From contig NZ_JANYUY010000008.1 of assembly GCF_025060755.1 (NCBI RefSeq), positions 62,001 to 126,000 of the forward strand: a stretch of 64,000 bases of DNA. The letters are read 5' to 3'. The notes under the pieces were generated by a model. That model did no database searches and had not been told where the DNA came from. It saw only the letters and a program-made list of their open reading frames with translations. Made by a program: the position numbers and the translations under genes. Of this stretch, positions 63,334-64,000 are shown piece after piece. The first letter of the stretch is position 1, and every line of letters starts with the position of its first letter. The DNA is from Paenibacillus doosanensis (lineage in GTDB: Bacteria > Bacillota > Bacilli > Paenibacillales > NBRC-103111).

Positions 63334-63355
63334 TCCTCATAATTCCAGCGTTCTT

Positions 63356-64000
63356 TTACTTGGAATGATCCAGCATCGCAACAATTAGCGTAACGGCTTC
63401 CGCGCGCGTCGCTCTGTCCTGCGGTGCGAACAAGTTATTGTCTCTGCCGTTAATGATGCCTGCCTTAGCCGCTGCGGCAACTTGAGCCGTTGCCCAATCA
63501 GGGATCCGTTTCGCGTCGGCAAAAGCCGGTGCCTCTGCGTTATCCAGCGGCAGCTTCAGCGCTCTTGCCACCATAACGGCGATTTCGGCGCGCGTAATTT
63601 TCCGGTCGGCGCGGAAGGTGCCGTCTTCATAGCTGTTAATGATGCCTGCCCCGACGGCTTGCTCCAGAGATGGAAGCGCCCAAGACGGGATGCTGTTCAT
63701 ATCTGCGAATGGAAGCTTCGTTCCTTTGCTGTCCAGCTTAAGAGCGCGGCTTACCATCACGGTAAATTCGGCACGGCTGATCTCTCCTTCAGGACGGAAG
63801 CTTCCGTCCTCATAGCCGTTGACGATGCCGAGAGCGGCGGCCCGTTCAACCGCGGCCTTCGCCCAATGGTTTTTCATGTCGGCGAAATCCGTTTTGGCGC
63901 TTGGAGTCGAAGGCTTATCGGAACCTGCAGCCGCTTCTGAGCCCAATGTGAAATCATCGCTGACTTTGCTCATGCTTGCTTGATCGAATGTAATTTGAAC
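63356..64000 (-). CDS. SLH-domain protein, N-terminus beyond the window
   Basis: The visible 214 residues are the C-terminal part; the frame is open to the window end (VQITFDQASMSKVSDDF), so an internal ATG at 63973 is not the true start. Three SLH repeats are present (FADMKNHWAKAAVERAAALGIVNGYEDGSF and two more), each with a TRAE or SRAE core. They follow a Ser/Thr-Pro linker. The protein is anchored to the cell wall; its functional domain is to the right of the window. Confidence 0.8.
   Translation of the reverse strand, partial: VQITFDQASMSKVSDDFTLGSEAAAGSDKPSTPSAKTDFADMKNHWAKAAVERAAALGIVNGYEDGSFRPEGEISRAEFTVMVSRALKLDSKGTKLPFADMNSIPSWALPSLEQAVGAGIINSYEDGTFRADRKITRAEIAVMVARALKLPLDNAEAPAFADAKRIPDWATAQVAAAAKAGIINGRDNNLFAPQDRATRAEAVTLIVAMLDHSK

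Noticed and set aside
1-64000. CRISPR arrays, tRNA or rRNA genes, prophage or intact insertion sequences
   Set aside because: None seen. The only direct repeats with regular spacing are the collagen codons; no transposase or integrase reading frame is present.

Overview
The window looks like a chromosomal segment of a Paenibacillus-type endospore former (Paenibacillaceae). The pointers are S-layer-homology (SLH) surface proteins, a YjcZ-type sporulation micro-protein, a collagen-like spore-surface protein, YesM/YesN-type two-component regulation, LplA/B/C-type sugar ABC transporters without their own ATPase, strong AAGGAGG-type ribosome binding sites with GTG/TTG starts, and a GC-rich sequence with AT-rich promoters. 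No tRNA, rRNA, CRISPR array, transposase or prophage gene was seen.

Layout. 1-8.7 kb holds housekeeping and surface genes: a membrane transglutaminase-like protein, two small membrane proteins, an MFS exporter, a YjcZ micro-protein, an SLH protein, a pirin, a TOPRIM protein, and the cytochrome-oxidase assembly factors Sco and heme O synthase (ctaB). 9-10.3 kb is a secreted pectate lyase with a candidate cre site. 10.8-21.5 kb is a nitrogen-scavenging island. Urease ureABCFGD (minus strand) diverges from the urea ABC importer urtABCDE (plus strand), and the shared AT-rich promoter region carries three 17-bp GlnR/TnrA-type boxes. ureE is absent, and UreG has a His-rich N-terminus. 21.7-31.5 kb contains a collagen-repeat protein, an MBL-fold hydrolase diverging from an Lrp/AsnC regulator, a secreted beta-propeller-like protein, a five-repeat Ig-like protein with a dockerin-like end, an alpha/beta-hydrolase, a YjdF-like membrane protein and a small-molecule kinase.

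31.7-40.9 kb (minus strand) is an apparently self-contained phosphotransferase system. It runs: PRD regulator, EIIA, EIIB, ascorbate-type EIIC, a phosphotriesterase-like lactonase, a creatininase-family hydrolase, a SIS-domain protein, and then its own HPr and Enzyme I. 41.0-57.7 kb (minus strand) is one long run of catabolic genes: YesN/YesM two-component system, a sugar-binding lipoprotein, an AraC regulator, a PhyH-type oxygenase, two paralogous amidohydrolases flanking a Rieske protein, an Ldh-family dehydrogenase, a second binding lipoprotein with two permeases, a putative TIM-barrel protein, a 3-hydroxyisobutyrate-dehydrogenase-like enzyme and a YciI-like protein. Its substrate cannot be read from the sequence. 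57.9-59.0 kb is a compact unit of promoter, 24-codon peptide, amidoligase-family enzyme and terminator, a possible peptide-modification pair. 59-64 kb has an SGNH esterase, an AraC regulator, a Cys-type sulfatase and the C-terminal part of another SLH protein that runs off the right edge.

The observations judged most worth following up are: the peptide plus amidoligase unit; the three-box GlnR arrangement between ure and urt; a hairpin/Shine-Dalgarno element repeated with compensating stem changes before urtC and urtD; the PTS with private EI/HPr; the Rieske/amidohydrolase cluster; and a dispersed MITE-like repeat found at 48.2 and 60.6 kb.
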